Assembly (NCBI RefSeq): GCF_001625695.1
Contig: NZ_AUXY01000059.1
Coordinates: 1 to 41,115, forward strand
Length of the DNA stretch: 41,115 nucleotides
Source of the DNA: Pseudoalteromonas luteoviolacea H33-S
GTDB lineage: Bacteria > Pseudomonadota > Gammaproteobacteria > Enterobacterales > Alteromonadaceae
Direction of reading: 5' to 3'
Shown: piece after piece, positions 10,302 to 17,727 of the stretch
Numbering within the stretch: position 1 is the stretch's first letter
Layout of the letters: every line of letters begins with the position of its first letter
Notes under the pieces: model-generated
The model's input: only the letters and a program-made list of their open reading frames with translations
What the model was told of the DNA's origin: nothing
Databases searched by the model: none
Program-made: the position numbers and the translations under genes

Positions 10302-12461
10302 ATGATAAAGAAAACAATCGCATTGGCCATCAGCTCAGTAATATTACTCGGCGCATGCAATAGCCAAAACGCAACTCAGCCAATGACAAACACACACGCA
10401 ACTACGCAAAAGGCAGCACAAAACCCGCTGATGAGCCCAAGCACATTGCAGTATCAAGCACCGGATTTTACGGTGATTAAAGATGAGCATATCGCCCCTG
10501 CATTTGAGCTTGGCTTTGAACAGCAGCTTCAAGAAGTTGATGACATCATTGCGCAAAATACAGTGACATTTGAAAATACCATTGTTGCCCTTGAAAAAAG
10601 CGGTGCACAGCTAAGCCGTGCAAGTGCGTACTTTTCAAACGTCAGTGGCACTGACTCAAACCCAACCCGTCGTGCATTGGCGCAGAAATTTTCGCCACTC
10701 ATGGCCCAGCATTTCGATAATATTTACCTAAACGATAAGCTATTTGCGCGTGTGCAAAAGATCCATGATAAACGCACCACTTTAAACCTTGACGCCGAGT
10801 CAGTAAGACTGATTGAGGTTTACTACAAGCGCTTTGTAAGAGCGGGCGCTAAGCTAAACGAGTCACAAAAAACGCAGATCAGAGCACTGAACAAAGAGCA
10901 CTCACAACTGACGACGCAATTTAGCCAAAATCTACTGCAAGAAACACAAAATATTGCTGTTGTTATAGAAGACAAAGCGCAGCTTAAAGGCTTAACAGAT
11001 GCGCAAATTGACGTCATGGCAAGCGCTGCTGAAAAAGCGGGCCACAAGGGTAAATACCTTATTAGCATTACCAATACCACGCGCCAGCCAATCCTTGCAC
11101 AGCTAGAAAACCGCGATTTAAGAGAGCGCGTATGGCTTGCTTCTGCCAACCGTGCACAAACGGGCAAAACCAATAACACTGAGATAGTCAGTCGCCTTGC
11201 GCAAATTCGTGCAACACGGGCTCAAATCCTCGGCTTTGATAGCTGGGCCGATTATGGTTTGTCTGATCAAATGGCGCAGAATCCACAAGCTGTATTTGAC
11301 ATGTTCTCTGGCATGACTGAGCAGTTAATGAAAAACGCGGCGCAAGAGACTCAGGCGATTCAAGACAAAATAGCGCAAAACGGTGAAAGCTTTAAAGTGC
11401 AACCTTGGGATTGGGCATTTTATGCTGAGCAAGTACGCCAAGATAAGTTTGCGTTAAATGAAAGCAGTGTTAGACCTTATTTTGAGCTTAACCGTGTGTT
11501 GGAAGACGGCGTGTTCTTCACCATGAAAGAGCTATACGGTATCGAGTTTAAATTGCGCCCAGATTTACCTGTCTATCACCCAGAGGTTAAAGCGTATGAA
11601 GTCTTTGACCATGATGGCAAGAGCCTAGCAATTTTCTATGCAGACTACTTCGCACGTCAGGGTAAAAGTGGCGGAGCATGGATGAATTCATTTGTTGATC
11701 AGTCGCATTTACTTGAGCAAAAACCTGTGGTCGTGAATGTGATGAATATTGCCAAAGCGCCTGAAGGACAGCCTACCTTGCTAAGCTATGGCGAAGTCAC
11801 GACCATCTTCCATGAGCTTGGGCATGGCATTCACGGCATGCTGTCGGATGTGAACTACCCTTCTTTGTCAGGCACGTCGGTTTCAAGAGACTTTGTTGAG
11901 TTTCCATCTACCTTTGAAGAAGACTGGGCCATTCACCCAAAAGTTATTGCTAATTACGCCAAGCACTACAAAACTAACGAGCCAATCCCACCAGCCTTAC
12001 TTGATAAGTTAGTGCGCTCACGTAGCTTTAACCAAGGCTTTGATACGCTAGAGTATGTTGCTGCTGCACTGGTAGACATGGAATGGCACTCACTCAAACC
12101 AGAGGAAAAAGTAACCGACTTAGAAGCGTTTGAGCAAAAGGTATTGAAAAAGCACGGCTTGTACGTTCCACATATTCAACCACGCTATAAGTCAGCCTAT
12201 TTCTCACACTCAATGGGCGGCGGTTACTCGGCAGGTTACTACGCCTACATGTGGAGTGAAATCCTAGCGGCAGATGCTTTCGCTTATGTGCAATCACAAG
12301 GTGGTTTAAACAGAAAAATTGGCGACCACTACCGCAAAAATATTCTAGAAGTGGGTAACTCACGCCCATTAATGGAGTCTTACAAAGCATTTAGAGGTCA
12401 AGCACCGACGACCGATGCACTGTTAAGAACCAAATGGGACAGGCACAAATTTATTGCTTAA
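10302..12461 (+). CDS. M3-family zinc metallopeptidase, lipoprotein (dipeptidyl carboxypeptidase-like)
   Basis: A 719-residue thimet-oligopeptidase-family enzyme. The zinc site HELGH is at residues 504-508, followed by a conserved Glu-rich segment (VEFPSTFEEDW) that supplies the third ligand. The N-terminus is a lipoprotein signal with the lipobox LLGAC (Cys19), so it acts in the periplasm on oligopeptides, unlike cytoplasmic Dcp. A Zur-like site upstream suggests induction under zinc starvation. The last eight or so residues (WDRHKFIA) are encoded by the left end of the RAYT-associated repeat (GGGACAGGCAC at 12436-12446) and probably replaced the original terminus. Confidence 0.92.
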   Translation: MIKKTIALAISSVILLGACNSQNATQPMTNTHATTQKAAQNPLMSPSTLQYQAPDFTVIKDEHIAPAFELGFEQQLQEVDDIIAQNTVTFENTIVALEKSGAQLSRASAYFSNVSGTDSNPTRRALAQKFSPLMAQHFDNIYLNDKLFARVQKIHDKRTTLNLDAESVRLIEVYYKRFVRAGAKLNESQKTQIRALNKEHSQLTTQFSQNLLQETQNIAVVIEDKAQLKGLTDAQIDVMASAAEKAGHKGKYLISITNTTRQPILAQLENRDLRERVWLASANRAQTGKTNNTEIVSRLAQIRATRAQILGFDSWADYGLSDQMAQNPQAVFDMFSGMTEQLMKNAAQETQAIQDKIAQNGESFKVQPWDWAFYAEQVRQDKFALNESSVRPYFELNRVLEDGVFFTMKELYGIEFKLRPDLPVYHPEVKAYEVFDHDGKSLAIFYADYFARQGKSGGAWMNSFVDQSHLLEQKPVVVNVMNIAKAPEGQPTLLSYGEVTTIFHELGHGIHGMLSDVNYPSLSGTSVSRDFVEFPSTFEEDWAIHPKVIANYAKHYKTNEPIPPALLDKLVRSRSFNQGFDTLEYVAAALVDMEWHSLKPEEKVTDLEAFEQKVLKKHGLYVPHIQPRYKSAYFSHSMGGGYSAGYYAYMWSEILAADAFAYVQSQGGLNRKIGDHYRKNILEVGNSRPLMESYKAFRGQAPTTDALLRTKWDRHKFIA

Positions 12462-13704
12462 ATCGAGTTATTTAACTACTGTTTAAATATCCAGTTTGAA
12501 ATTGAGTTAAATAGGAATGACAAGAGCACGGAAAGCACTGATAGATTTGTCGTCGACGTCTTATTACCACTTGATAGCACGGTGTGTACGCCGTGCTTTT
12601 TTGTGCGGAGACGATAAGTACACTGGCAAAAACTTTGACCATAGACGAACTTGGTTAGTCGAAAGAGTAAAGCTGCTAAGTCGTGTATTTGCGATTGAGA
12701 TAGCAGCATATGCCATCATGAGTAATCACTATCATTTGGTGGTTAAAGTGAATAGGCAGCAAGCACTTAGTTGGTCAGATAACGAGGTAATATCTAGATG
12801 GTATAAGTTGTACAAGGGGAGTCCTATCATAGATAAGCAGCGAAACGGTAACACTCTGAGTGAGGCAGAGCAACTGCTTGTATCTGAGTTAGTTGAAAAG
12901 TGGCGAGCTAGGCTGTTTGACATTAGTTGGTTCATGAAAAATCTTAATGAATACATCGCAAAAGAAGCAAACAAGGAAGATAACTGCACGGGTAAATACT
13001 GGGAAGGGCGGTACAAGTCTCAAGCCTTACTTGACGAAACAGCGCTGCTCAGCTGTATGGCTTATGTAGATTTAAACCCAATTCGAGCCAACATGGCAAA
13101 TAATCTGGAGGATAGTGATTTCACATCGATTCAAGAGCGCATAAGGCACTTTAAAAACTCCAAAGAAAATGCAAAGAAATCAAATTTAAATGAAGCAAAG
13201 AGCCAAGCCAAACAACCTAAATCACTAAAACCATTTGGTGAGAGGGAGCATGCAAACACAATACCTTTCTCATTAACTGACTACCTTGAGCTAGTTGACT
13301 GGACGGGCCGGCATATTCATCCCAAAAAAAGGGGTTACATACCAACAAGTATGCCCAATATTCTAGTTTCACTGAAAGTTGAAGAAGTGACATGGCTGGA
13401 TAGGATACAAAGTTTTGGAAGTCACTACGGTAACTTTGCTGGTTCGCAAACTGTGTTAAGAGCGCATGCCGCTAAAAATGATGTGAATTGGTATAAAGGA
13501 GTTGGTTAGTAAGAAGTAGATTTAGCCTTGCTTATAAATCTAGGCTCTTCTTGCTTAAGAAAATGAATATATTCCTAAGTTATATTTATTTCTATCATAA
13601 AGCGGATTTTAACCACGCTGCTCAGAAAAACTTTAGGCTTGGAATACATTTCTGCAATTCGATTCTAACTTTAAAAAAGAAAAGAAAGAAAAATGCCTGT
13701 CCTA
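12433..13704. mobile_element. RAYT element bounded by inverted GGACAGGCA repeats
   Basis: The transposase gene is bracketed by TGGGACAGGCAC (12435-12446) and its inverse TGCCTGTCC (13694-13702). The same short repeat recurs at 16643, 16828, 16982 and 17569 without a transposase. This is the expected picture for a REP-associated tyrosine transposase and the repeats it handles. The exact ends are approximate; no target duplication is expected for this class and none is seen. Confidence 0.7.
12517..13509 (+). CDS. REP-associated tyrosine transposase (Y1_Tnp, IS200-like domain)
   Basis: A 330-residue HUH-type single-strand transposase of the RAYT class. The metal-binding HUH motif is HYH at residues 71-73 (in IMSNHYHLVVKVN). 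The family signatures YWEGRYKSQALLD and AYVDLNPIRANMA follow, in the region that carries the catalytic Tyr. The C-terminal ~100 residues are Lys-rich and probably bind DNA. RAYTs are usually single-copy domesticated enzymes that cut and join at palindromic REP repeats, and the gene here lies between copies of such a repeat. It appears intact. Confidence 0.9.
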   Translation: MTRARKALIDLSSTSYYHLIARCVRRAFLCGDDKYTGKNFDHRRTWLVERVKLLSRVFAIEIAAYAIMSNHYHLVVKVNRQQALSWSDNEVISRWYKLYKGSPIIDKQRNGNTLSEAEQLLVSELVEKWRARLFDISWFMKNLNEYIAKEANKEDNCTGKYWEGRYKSQALLDETALLSCMAYVDLNPIRANMANNLEDSDFTSIQERIRHFKNSKENAKKSNLNEAKSQAKQPKSLKPFGEREHANTIPFSLTDYLELVDWTGRHIHPKKRGYIPTSMPNILVSLKVEEVTWLDRIQSFGSHYGNFAGSQTVLRAHAAKNDVNWYKGVG

Positions 13705-13807
13705 ACTTTGTCCTTTTCCCCATAACTGTTATTTATGCCAGTTGTGGCTGCGCGTCTCGATTGATTGAATAAACTCATTAAGACAAAGGACTACACAGCA
13801 GAGCAAC
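13510..13807. other. Non-coding stretch: RAYT right end and leader of the peptide cluster
   Basis: Contains an imperfect stem after the transposase (AGCCT at about 13524, AGGCT at about 13541), an A-rich run, then the right inverted repeat (13694-13702). The remaining ~100 bp form the leader of the GRDP-like gene and should hold the cluster promoter, but I cannot identify boxes with confidence. An apparent 73-codon frame here has no ribosome-binding site or family resemblance. Confidence 0.5.
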
Positions 13808-14329
13808 ATGGATAATCTACATAACTTCTCTCAATCGATCGATAGACAACAACGATACTCAAACGTGATGGCATATCAAAATGACAATGTTATTGACAAG
13901 TTTACGGAATCGTTCGATGTGTCCAGAGATGAGTCCGCTGCCATTTTCGAAGAGATGAAAAAGTTACTGTGGTTAATGCACCAAGCTTCAAATGAGTCAG
14001 GCCCCGAAATCTATGTGCATAAGGAAATTTTAATCATCGATGAAATGTGGCACACCTTTATTCTGTTTACTCGAGATTATGAGGCTTTTTGTCTTCAATT
14101 TTTTGGTGAGTTTTTACATCATAGTCCGACAACATTACGCGAAAAAGAGCAAATGAAAAGTGACTATGATAACGCCCAAACTGTATTTATAAGCGAGCGT
14201 AGGGCTGAGTTAGAGGCTCAATACTCGTACGTTTATGATGCTTTGGGCGAAAACACTTTGCTCAAGTGGTATCAGGAATATCCAGAAATCTACTCTGAGC
14301 AAAACATTAAAAACCTTAGAAAATACTAA
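13808..14329 (+). CDS. GRDP-like protein, first gene of candidate RiPP cluster
   Basis: A 173-residue cytoplasmic protein. Its centre (residues 77-108: IDEMWHTFILFTRDYEAFC, then QFFGEFLHHSP) resembles the Trp-His signature of 'glycine-rich domain-containing protein-like' families (PF07173/DUF1399-type), in which a WH pair and a later HH pair are conserved. The biochemical role of that family is not established to my knowledge. His82, His104 and His105 could form a metal site. It ends 21 bp before the Cys-rich peptide gene, on the same strand as the methyltransferase and P450, so it may bind or modify that peptide. The family match is moderate; the function is open. Confidence 0.7.
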   Translation: MDNLHNFSQSIDRQQRYSNVMAYQNDNVIDKFTESFDVSRDESAAIFEEMKKLLWLMHQASNESGPEIYVHKEILIIDEMWHTFILFTRDYEAFCLQFFGEFLHHSPTTLREKEQMKSDYDNAQTVFISERRAELEAQYSYVYDALGENTLLKWYQEYPEIYSEQNIKNLRKY

Positions 14330-14350
14330 TCAACCATTTTTGGAGAGATC

Positions 14351-14479
14351 ATGAATAAATCAAAAATCATCAATTCACTTGTAAACAAAAACCTAGAGCG
14401 TAACAAGGGCGCAAGATTCTGTGGATGTGTTATTTGTCTTGTTGATAGAAAGCCTGGTGTTGGCCCAAACAACAAATAA
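14351..14479 (+). CDS. 42-aa Cys-rich peptide, candidate RiPP precursor
   Basis: A small gene with a good ribosome-binding site (GGAGAG 5 nt before ATG). The product begins MNKSKIINSLVNKNLERNKG, a basic helical leader-like segment, and continues ARFCGCVICLVDRKPGVGPNNK, a core-like tail with Cys24, Cys26 and Cys29, a hydrophobic patch and a Gly/Pro end. Just downstream is an 11-bp hairpin, then a methyltransferase and a P450. Short leader/core peptides followed by a hairpin and tailoring enzymes are the standard layout of ribosomal peptide pathways. No known precursor class is recognised and no dedicated protease or exporter is present. The precursor role is an inference. Confidence 0.72.
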   Translation: MNKSKIINSLVNKNLERNKGARFCGCVICLVDRKPGVGPNNK

Positions 14480-14487
14480 ATTGAATG

Positions 14488-14512
14488 AGGCTGTGCCACA
14501 TTGGTACAGCCT
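14488..14512 (+). terminator. Hairpin between precursor peptide and tailoring genes
   Basis: AGGCTGTGCCA (14488-14498) pairs with TGGTACAGCCT (14502-14512) with one G-U pair and a 3-nt loop. It starts 8 bp after the peptide stop and has no T tract. It would act as an attenuator or a 3'-stabilising processing hairpin, giving more peptide message than enzyme message. Confidence 0.65.
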
Positions 14513-14550
14513 ATTCCTGGTTGCAATGATAAATGTAAGAGGTAGAAAAT

Positions 14551-15300
14551 TTGTCTGAATTTCTTTTTGATTACGAGCGTGCTTTTAATCCCTTAATTAC
14601 AGGCCATTTAGAGAGTGCCTCTTTTGACCTTATGTTAAACCAGCAACAAGCGAAGCAAATTCAAAGCTTTCTAGCATTACAAAAGGGTATGAAAATACTC
14701 GATATTCCCTGTGGTACTGGACGTCATGCAAAGTTATTGGCTGAGCAAGGGTTTGAGATTGATGCATTAGACTACAATGCTTCGTTTATTGAACGAGCCC
14801 AACAGTTTGCAAAAGACGCCGGCCTTTCCGTCAATTTTATGCAAGGGGATATGCGAGATCTCAGGTTTAAGGAAAAGTACGACAGAATATTTAACGTTTT
14901 TAGCTCGTTTGGCTACTTTGACGATAAAACTAACTTGCAGGTGATGCAAGAAATGTCATCCGCACTTAAACCCGGCGGGCGTCTGTTGTTAAATGTCCTC
15001 AACGGTGAGTCAGCGGCAGTTAAGGAAAGTAAAAATAGTATTGCGCGTCAATTCAAAGACTTGGATACGCAATACGATCCACACAGTAAAATATTAACAA
15101 CCAAACGTGCGCTAAAAATAGAGGGCGAAGAATATAGCTATGAGTTTAAGGTGCGTCTCTATAATGCCTCTGAACTAACTCACATGCTCGAAATGTGTGG
15201 CTTAGTACCTTTGGAATGGCACGGCGACTGGGCAGGCTCAGCTTTAACCAATAATTCGGCACAAATTTTTGTTGTAGCTGAAAAAAGCTTTGTTGCTTAG
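14551..15300 (+). CDS. Class I SAM-dependent methyltransferase of the candidate RiPP cluster
   Basis: A 249-residue enzyme with a Rossmann methyltransferase fold. Motif I is LDIPCGTGRHAKLL (residues 50-63), the acidic strand-2 end is DALDYN, motif II/III lies around MQGDMRDL and YDRIFNVFSSFGYF, and KPGGRLLLNV is the post-III segment. Translation starts at TTG, preceded by GAGGT at a good distance; the reading frame offers no better ATG. It lies between the peptide and the P450. Small-molecule and peptide O- or N-methyltransferases share this fold, so the atom methylated cannot be read from sequence. Confidence 0.88.
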   Translation: MSEFLFDYERAFNPLITGHLESASFDLMLNQQQAKQIQSFLALQKGMKILDIPCGTGRHAKLLAEQGFEIDALDYNASFIERAQQFAKDAGLSVNFMQGDMRDLRFKEKYDRIFNVFSSFGYFDDKTNLQVMQEMSSALKPGGRLLLNVLNGESAAVKESKNSIARQFKDLDTQYDPHSKILTTKRALKIEGEEYSYEFKVRLYNASELTHMLEMCGLVPLEWHGDWAGSALTNNSAQIFVVAEKSFVA

Positions 15301-15337
15301 TACTCCAAATAACTAGATATAAGTAAAGGAGTTAGCT

Positions 15338-16624
15338 GTGAATCTAGTTGAACAAAATCAAAATAGTTTTGAGCAACCAGTGCATGTTGCATTGACCGAC
15401 GTAAGCCAAATGAATGGCCTAAATTTGATTGATTATATTAAATCGTGCATGGCTCAGTTTGGAAACATATTCACACTGTCTATTTTTGGTGGGCCAAAAA
15501 TCACATTAGTTCAGGAGTCAGATCTGTTCAGTGACGTCGTGGCAAAAAATAAGATGAATATTAACCCTGAGCTTGTAGAGGTAAGGAGTCAATTTGAAAT
15601 TGACAATGTATTTTGCGATGAGCAACAAATTGCACAAATGAATCGAGACTTTGTACTCGCACTAAAAGGGCAAAAGTTAGCAATCACAAAAGCACGTTAT
15701 GATGAAAGACTCAATTTTGAATGTCAGAAATTTGCTGAGCGCTATTTAAATACACAGAATTATTGTGAAGTTGAGTTGGCCGAACTGCAACTTAATACCA
15801 TGATAAAGGCAAGCCTATATTCACTTTTTGGTAAACCTTTAGCGAGCGACCAAGCTATTGCTGATTATTTTAGCTTTAGTGAAAGCTTGTCACCGACCGG
15901 TGCTGATTGTAAGCAAGCTGCAAATGACGCAAGCTGCGCTAAAGAAAAGCTGCTTTTACGGTTTGAACAAGTCCTTGCTGAGGCGCAAACTCCACTTATA
16001 CAATCGTTAAAGATAGGGTTGTTTAGCAGTCCAATGATCAATCAAGAGGACAAGGCAAAGGTATTGCTATATTTTTTATGGGGTTCACTGTCGAATATAT
16101 TGCCTTCGATGCAATCGTTTTATCGAACACTTGTCCAGCATCCCTCCTATGCTAATGAAATTAGAACTACCCCCAGTTTTGATATATTGCCCCTTATCAA
16201 AGAAGTGCTTAGATTGCGCGGAAATAAACCCATTTATAGGTTGGTAGAATCTGATATCAAGATTCAAGGAACTGATGGAAAAAAGTTTGTCGTGCCTAAG
16301 GGACATTGGTTGGGTTTTATTTCGCAAATACACCACCAAGACGAGAAGAATTTTAGTGAGCCAAACAAATTTGACCCATCACGTTTTTGCAAGGCCTTTG
16401 GTCATACAAAAAGTAACAAGCACCCTTCGCTATTTGTATATGGTGTAGGAAACTCAAAGTGTCCTGGCAGTGCCTTCGCAAATCATATTATGGCGAGCAC
16501 GGCAGTGTATTGGCTAAAACATTTTGATGCTAAATTGTGTGGCTCGCATCAAGCTGAAGCCATGCGTATGTTCGATTCAGTATTGGGGGACAAACAGTCA
16601 CTTTTATTGAAAAAAAGAGCTTAG
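15338..16624 (+). CDS. Cytochrome P450, CYP7/CYP8-like I-helix, in the candidate RiPP cluster
   Basis: A 428-residue soluble P450 (no N-terminal anchor), starting at GTG after AAAGGA. It has the K-helix ExxR (Glu289-Arg292), the FDPSRF meander motif and the heme-ligand loop YGVGNSKCPG (Cys375). The basic residue two before the Cys is replaced by Ser. The I-helix reads FLWGSLSNILPS (about 246-257), where most oxygenases have an acid-Thr pair. Similar I-helices occur in CYP7/CYP8 enzymes such as prostacyclin synthase, an isomerase. It may therefore catalyse an atypical reaction (isomerisation, dehydration, crosslink) on the Cys-rich peptide. The 3' end is duplicated downstream. Confidence 0.88.
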   Translation: MNLVEQNQNSFEQPVHVALTDVSQMNGLNLIDYIKSCMAQFGNIFTLSIFGGPKITLVQESDLFSDVVAKNKMNINPELVEVRSQFEIDNVFCDEQQIAQMNRDFVLALKGQKLAITKARYDERLNFECQKFAERYLNTQNYCEVELAELQLNTMIKASLYSLFGKPLASDQAIADYFSFSESLSPTGADCKQAANDASCAKEKLLLRFEQVLAEAQTPLIQSLKIGLFSSPMINQEDKAKVLLYFLWGSLSNILPSMQSFYRTLVQHPSYANEIRTTPSFDILPLIKEVLRLRGNKPIYRLVESDIKIQGTDGKKFVVPKGHWLGFISQIHHQDEKNFSEPNKFDPSRFCKAFGHTKSNKHPSLFVYGVGNSKCPGSAFANHIMASTAVYWLKHFDAKLCGSHQAEAMRMFDSVLGDKQSLLLKKRA

Positions 16625-16846
16625 CCAACGGAATAAAGAAAAGTGTCTGTCCTATTTATTTCCCAAATCATATGATGGCGAGCACGGCAGTGTATTGGCT
16701 AAAACATTTTGATGCTAAATTGTGTGGCTTGCATCAAGCTGAAGCCATGCGTATGTTCGATTCAGTATTGGGAGACAAACAGTCACTTTTATTGAAAAAA
16801 AGAGCTTAGCCAACAGAATAAAGAAAAGTGTTTGTCCTATTTATTT
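16479..16846. repeat. 185-bp tandem duplication of the P450 3' end
   Basis: Bases 16479-16661 recur at 16664-16846, offset 185 bp, with only a few substitutions. Each copy covers the last ~48 P450 codons, the stop and the REP-like motif GTGTCTGTCC or GTGTTTGTCC. The short repeat sits at the junction, which suggests slippage or RAYT-related recombination. Confidence 0.92.
16672..16809 (+). pseudogene. Duplicated C-terminal fragment of the P450
   Basis: Forty-five codons repeating the P450 tail from ATG (MMASTAVYWLKHF) to the KKRA terminus and TAG. The frame is intact with one clear replacement (Ser to Leu in GSHQAE). It lacks the heme loop and any good ribosome-binding site, so it is a non-functional remnant of the tandem duplication. 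Confidence 0.8.
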
Positions 16847-17140
16847 TGCGCCTTGTAATTAAAGATCCAAATAGTTATTGATTTTTGGCCTCTGGACTAC
16901 TAACAACATCATCGAGAAAGAGCGCAAAAAGCTTGGTTTGCGCTCCTTAGTCGATAATTATAAAACCAAAGAAAACCAAATGGGACAGGCACAAATTCTC
17001 TTAGCACTAAAAATATTTCTAGTTGGCAATGCATTAGGTTATTTGTTAAAAGAAGACTTTTTAAATACATGTGCGTGACATAGGAAGATAAATACGCAAC
17101 ACTCGCACTATAAGATTGTTATGTTTTAAAAGGATGTTTA
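16847..17140. other. Non-coding repeat region before the YidD-like gene
   Basis: Contains a 9-bp hairpin (GAGCGCAAA at 16920-16928, TTTGCGCTC at 16937-16945) and a further copy of TGGGACAGGCAC (16981-16992). The ~150-bp repeat shared with 17564-17715 follows. A 66-codon open frame across this region lacks codon or domain support and overlaps the repeat, so I do not call it a gene. Confidence 0.6.
16976..17125 (+). repeat. Copy 1 of the ~150-bp cassette-flanking (attC-like) repeat
   Basis: Aligns over its whole length with 17564-17711. It runs from the GGACAGGCAC motif through AGTTGGCAAT.CATTA and a stem (GTGCG / CGCAC) to CACTATAAGATTGTTATGTT. The terminal GTTATGTT (17118-17125) has its inverse immediately after the downstream gene. 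The same kind of repeat precedes two unrelated genes, as in integron cassette arrays. Confidence 0.65.
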
Positions 17141-17500
17141 GTGAAGTCTTTCGTTTTAGTACTAATTAACTTCTATCAAAATTATTTATCTCCTTATAAG
17201 GGTTTTTGTTGTGCCCATGCAGCTTTAAACAAGGGAGACTCGTGCTCTGAAGCAGTTAAAAAGATAATAATTAAATGCGGATTATGGACTAGTTACCCTT
17301 TGATAAAAGCTCGATTTAATGAGTGTAAAGCAGCATACAAACAACTATCAGATAATGACAAGAAGAAACCTAAAGATAAGAATAAAAAAGATACATGGTA
17401 TGACTGTTGTGATCCTTCAGCAGCGTGTGAAGTGGGAAACTGTATACCAAAGAAAGGCTGCGACTTACCAGATTTACCATGTGATTGTTCGTTGTTTTAA
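17141..17500 (+). CDS. YidD-like small protein with Cys-rich tail
   Basis: A 119-residue protein starting at GTG after AAAAGGA. Residues 1-65 (VLINFYQNYLSPYKGFCCAH, with conserved Cys, ending in a basic helix) resemble the YidD membrane-protein insertion factor family, whose signature is FYQ..ISP....C...P.CS.YA. The C-terminal half is Lys-rich and then holds ten or so Cys (WYDCCDPSAACEVGNC region), which ordinary YidD lacks. It lies alone between two attC-like ends, with matching inverted repeats GTTATGTTTTAAAA (17118) and TTTTAAAACATAAG (17495). That fits a mobile gene cassette. The family match is moderate; function in insertion is uncertain. Confidence 0.68.
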   Translation: MKSFVLVLINFYQNYLSPYKGFCCAHAALNKGDSCSEAVKKIIIKCGLWTSYPLIKARFNECKAAYKQLSDNDKKKPKDKNKKDTWYDCCDPSAACEVGNCIPKKGCDLPDLPCDCSLF

Positions 17501-17563
17501 AACATAAGAAGGCAATTAAAGTCGGGGCCGTAAGAACCAATTAACCAAATGTGAAATAAATGT

Positions 17564-17711
17564 GAAATAGGACAGGCACACACTCTATTAGCACCAAAAA
17601 ATTTATAGTTGGCAATACATTACGTTATTTGTTAAAAGTACATTTATCAGATACATGAGCGTGTCACCGGCAGAAAGATGCGCGACACACGCACTATAAA
17701 ATTGTTAGCTA
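17564..17711 (+). repeat. Copy 2 of the ~150-bp cassette-flanking (attC-like) repeat
   Basis: Second copy of the repeat seen at 16976-17125. The stem is conserved with compensating changes (GCGTGTC at about 17663, GACACACGC at about 17685). It ends CACTATAAAATTGTTAGCTA; the GTTAGCTA at 17704-17711 is inverted exactly as TAGCTAAC at 18123-18130, just past the next gene. Confidence 0.65.
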
Positions 17712-17727
17712 TTAAAGAGAAGTCAAT

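Noticed and set aside
13551..13772. 73-codon open frame after the RAYT gene
   Set aside because: It crosses the A-rich run and the right inverted repeat of the element, has no ribosome-binding site and matches no family.
16878..17078. 66-codon open frame between the P450 remnant and the YidD-like gene
   Set aside because: It overlaps the GGACAGGCAC motif and the attC-like repeat, has no credible ribosome-binding site, and the matching repeat copy at 17564 does not keep the frame.
16479..17711. CRISPR array, suggested by several short repeats
   Set aside because: The repeats are few, unevenly spaced, differ in length and orientation, and no cas gene is present.
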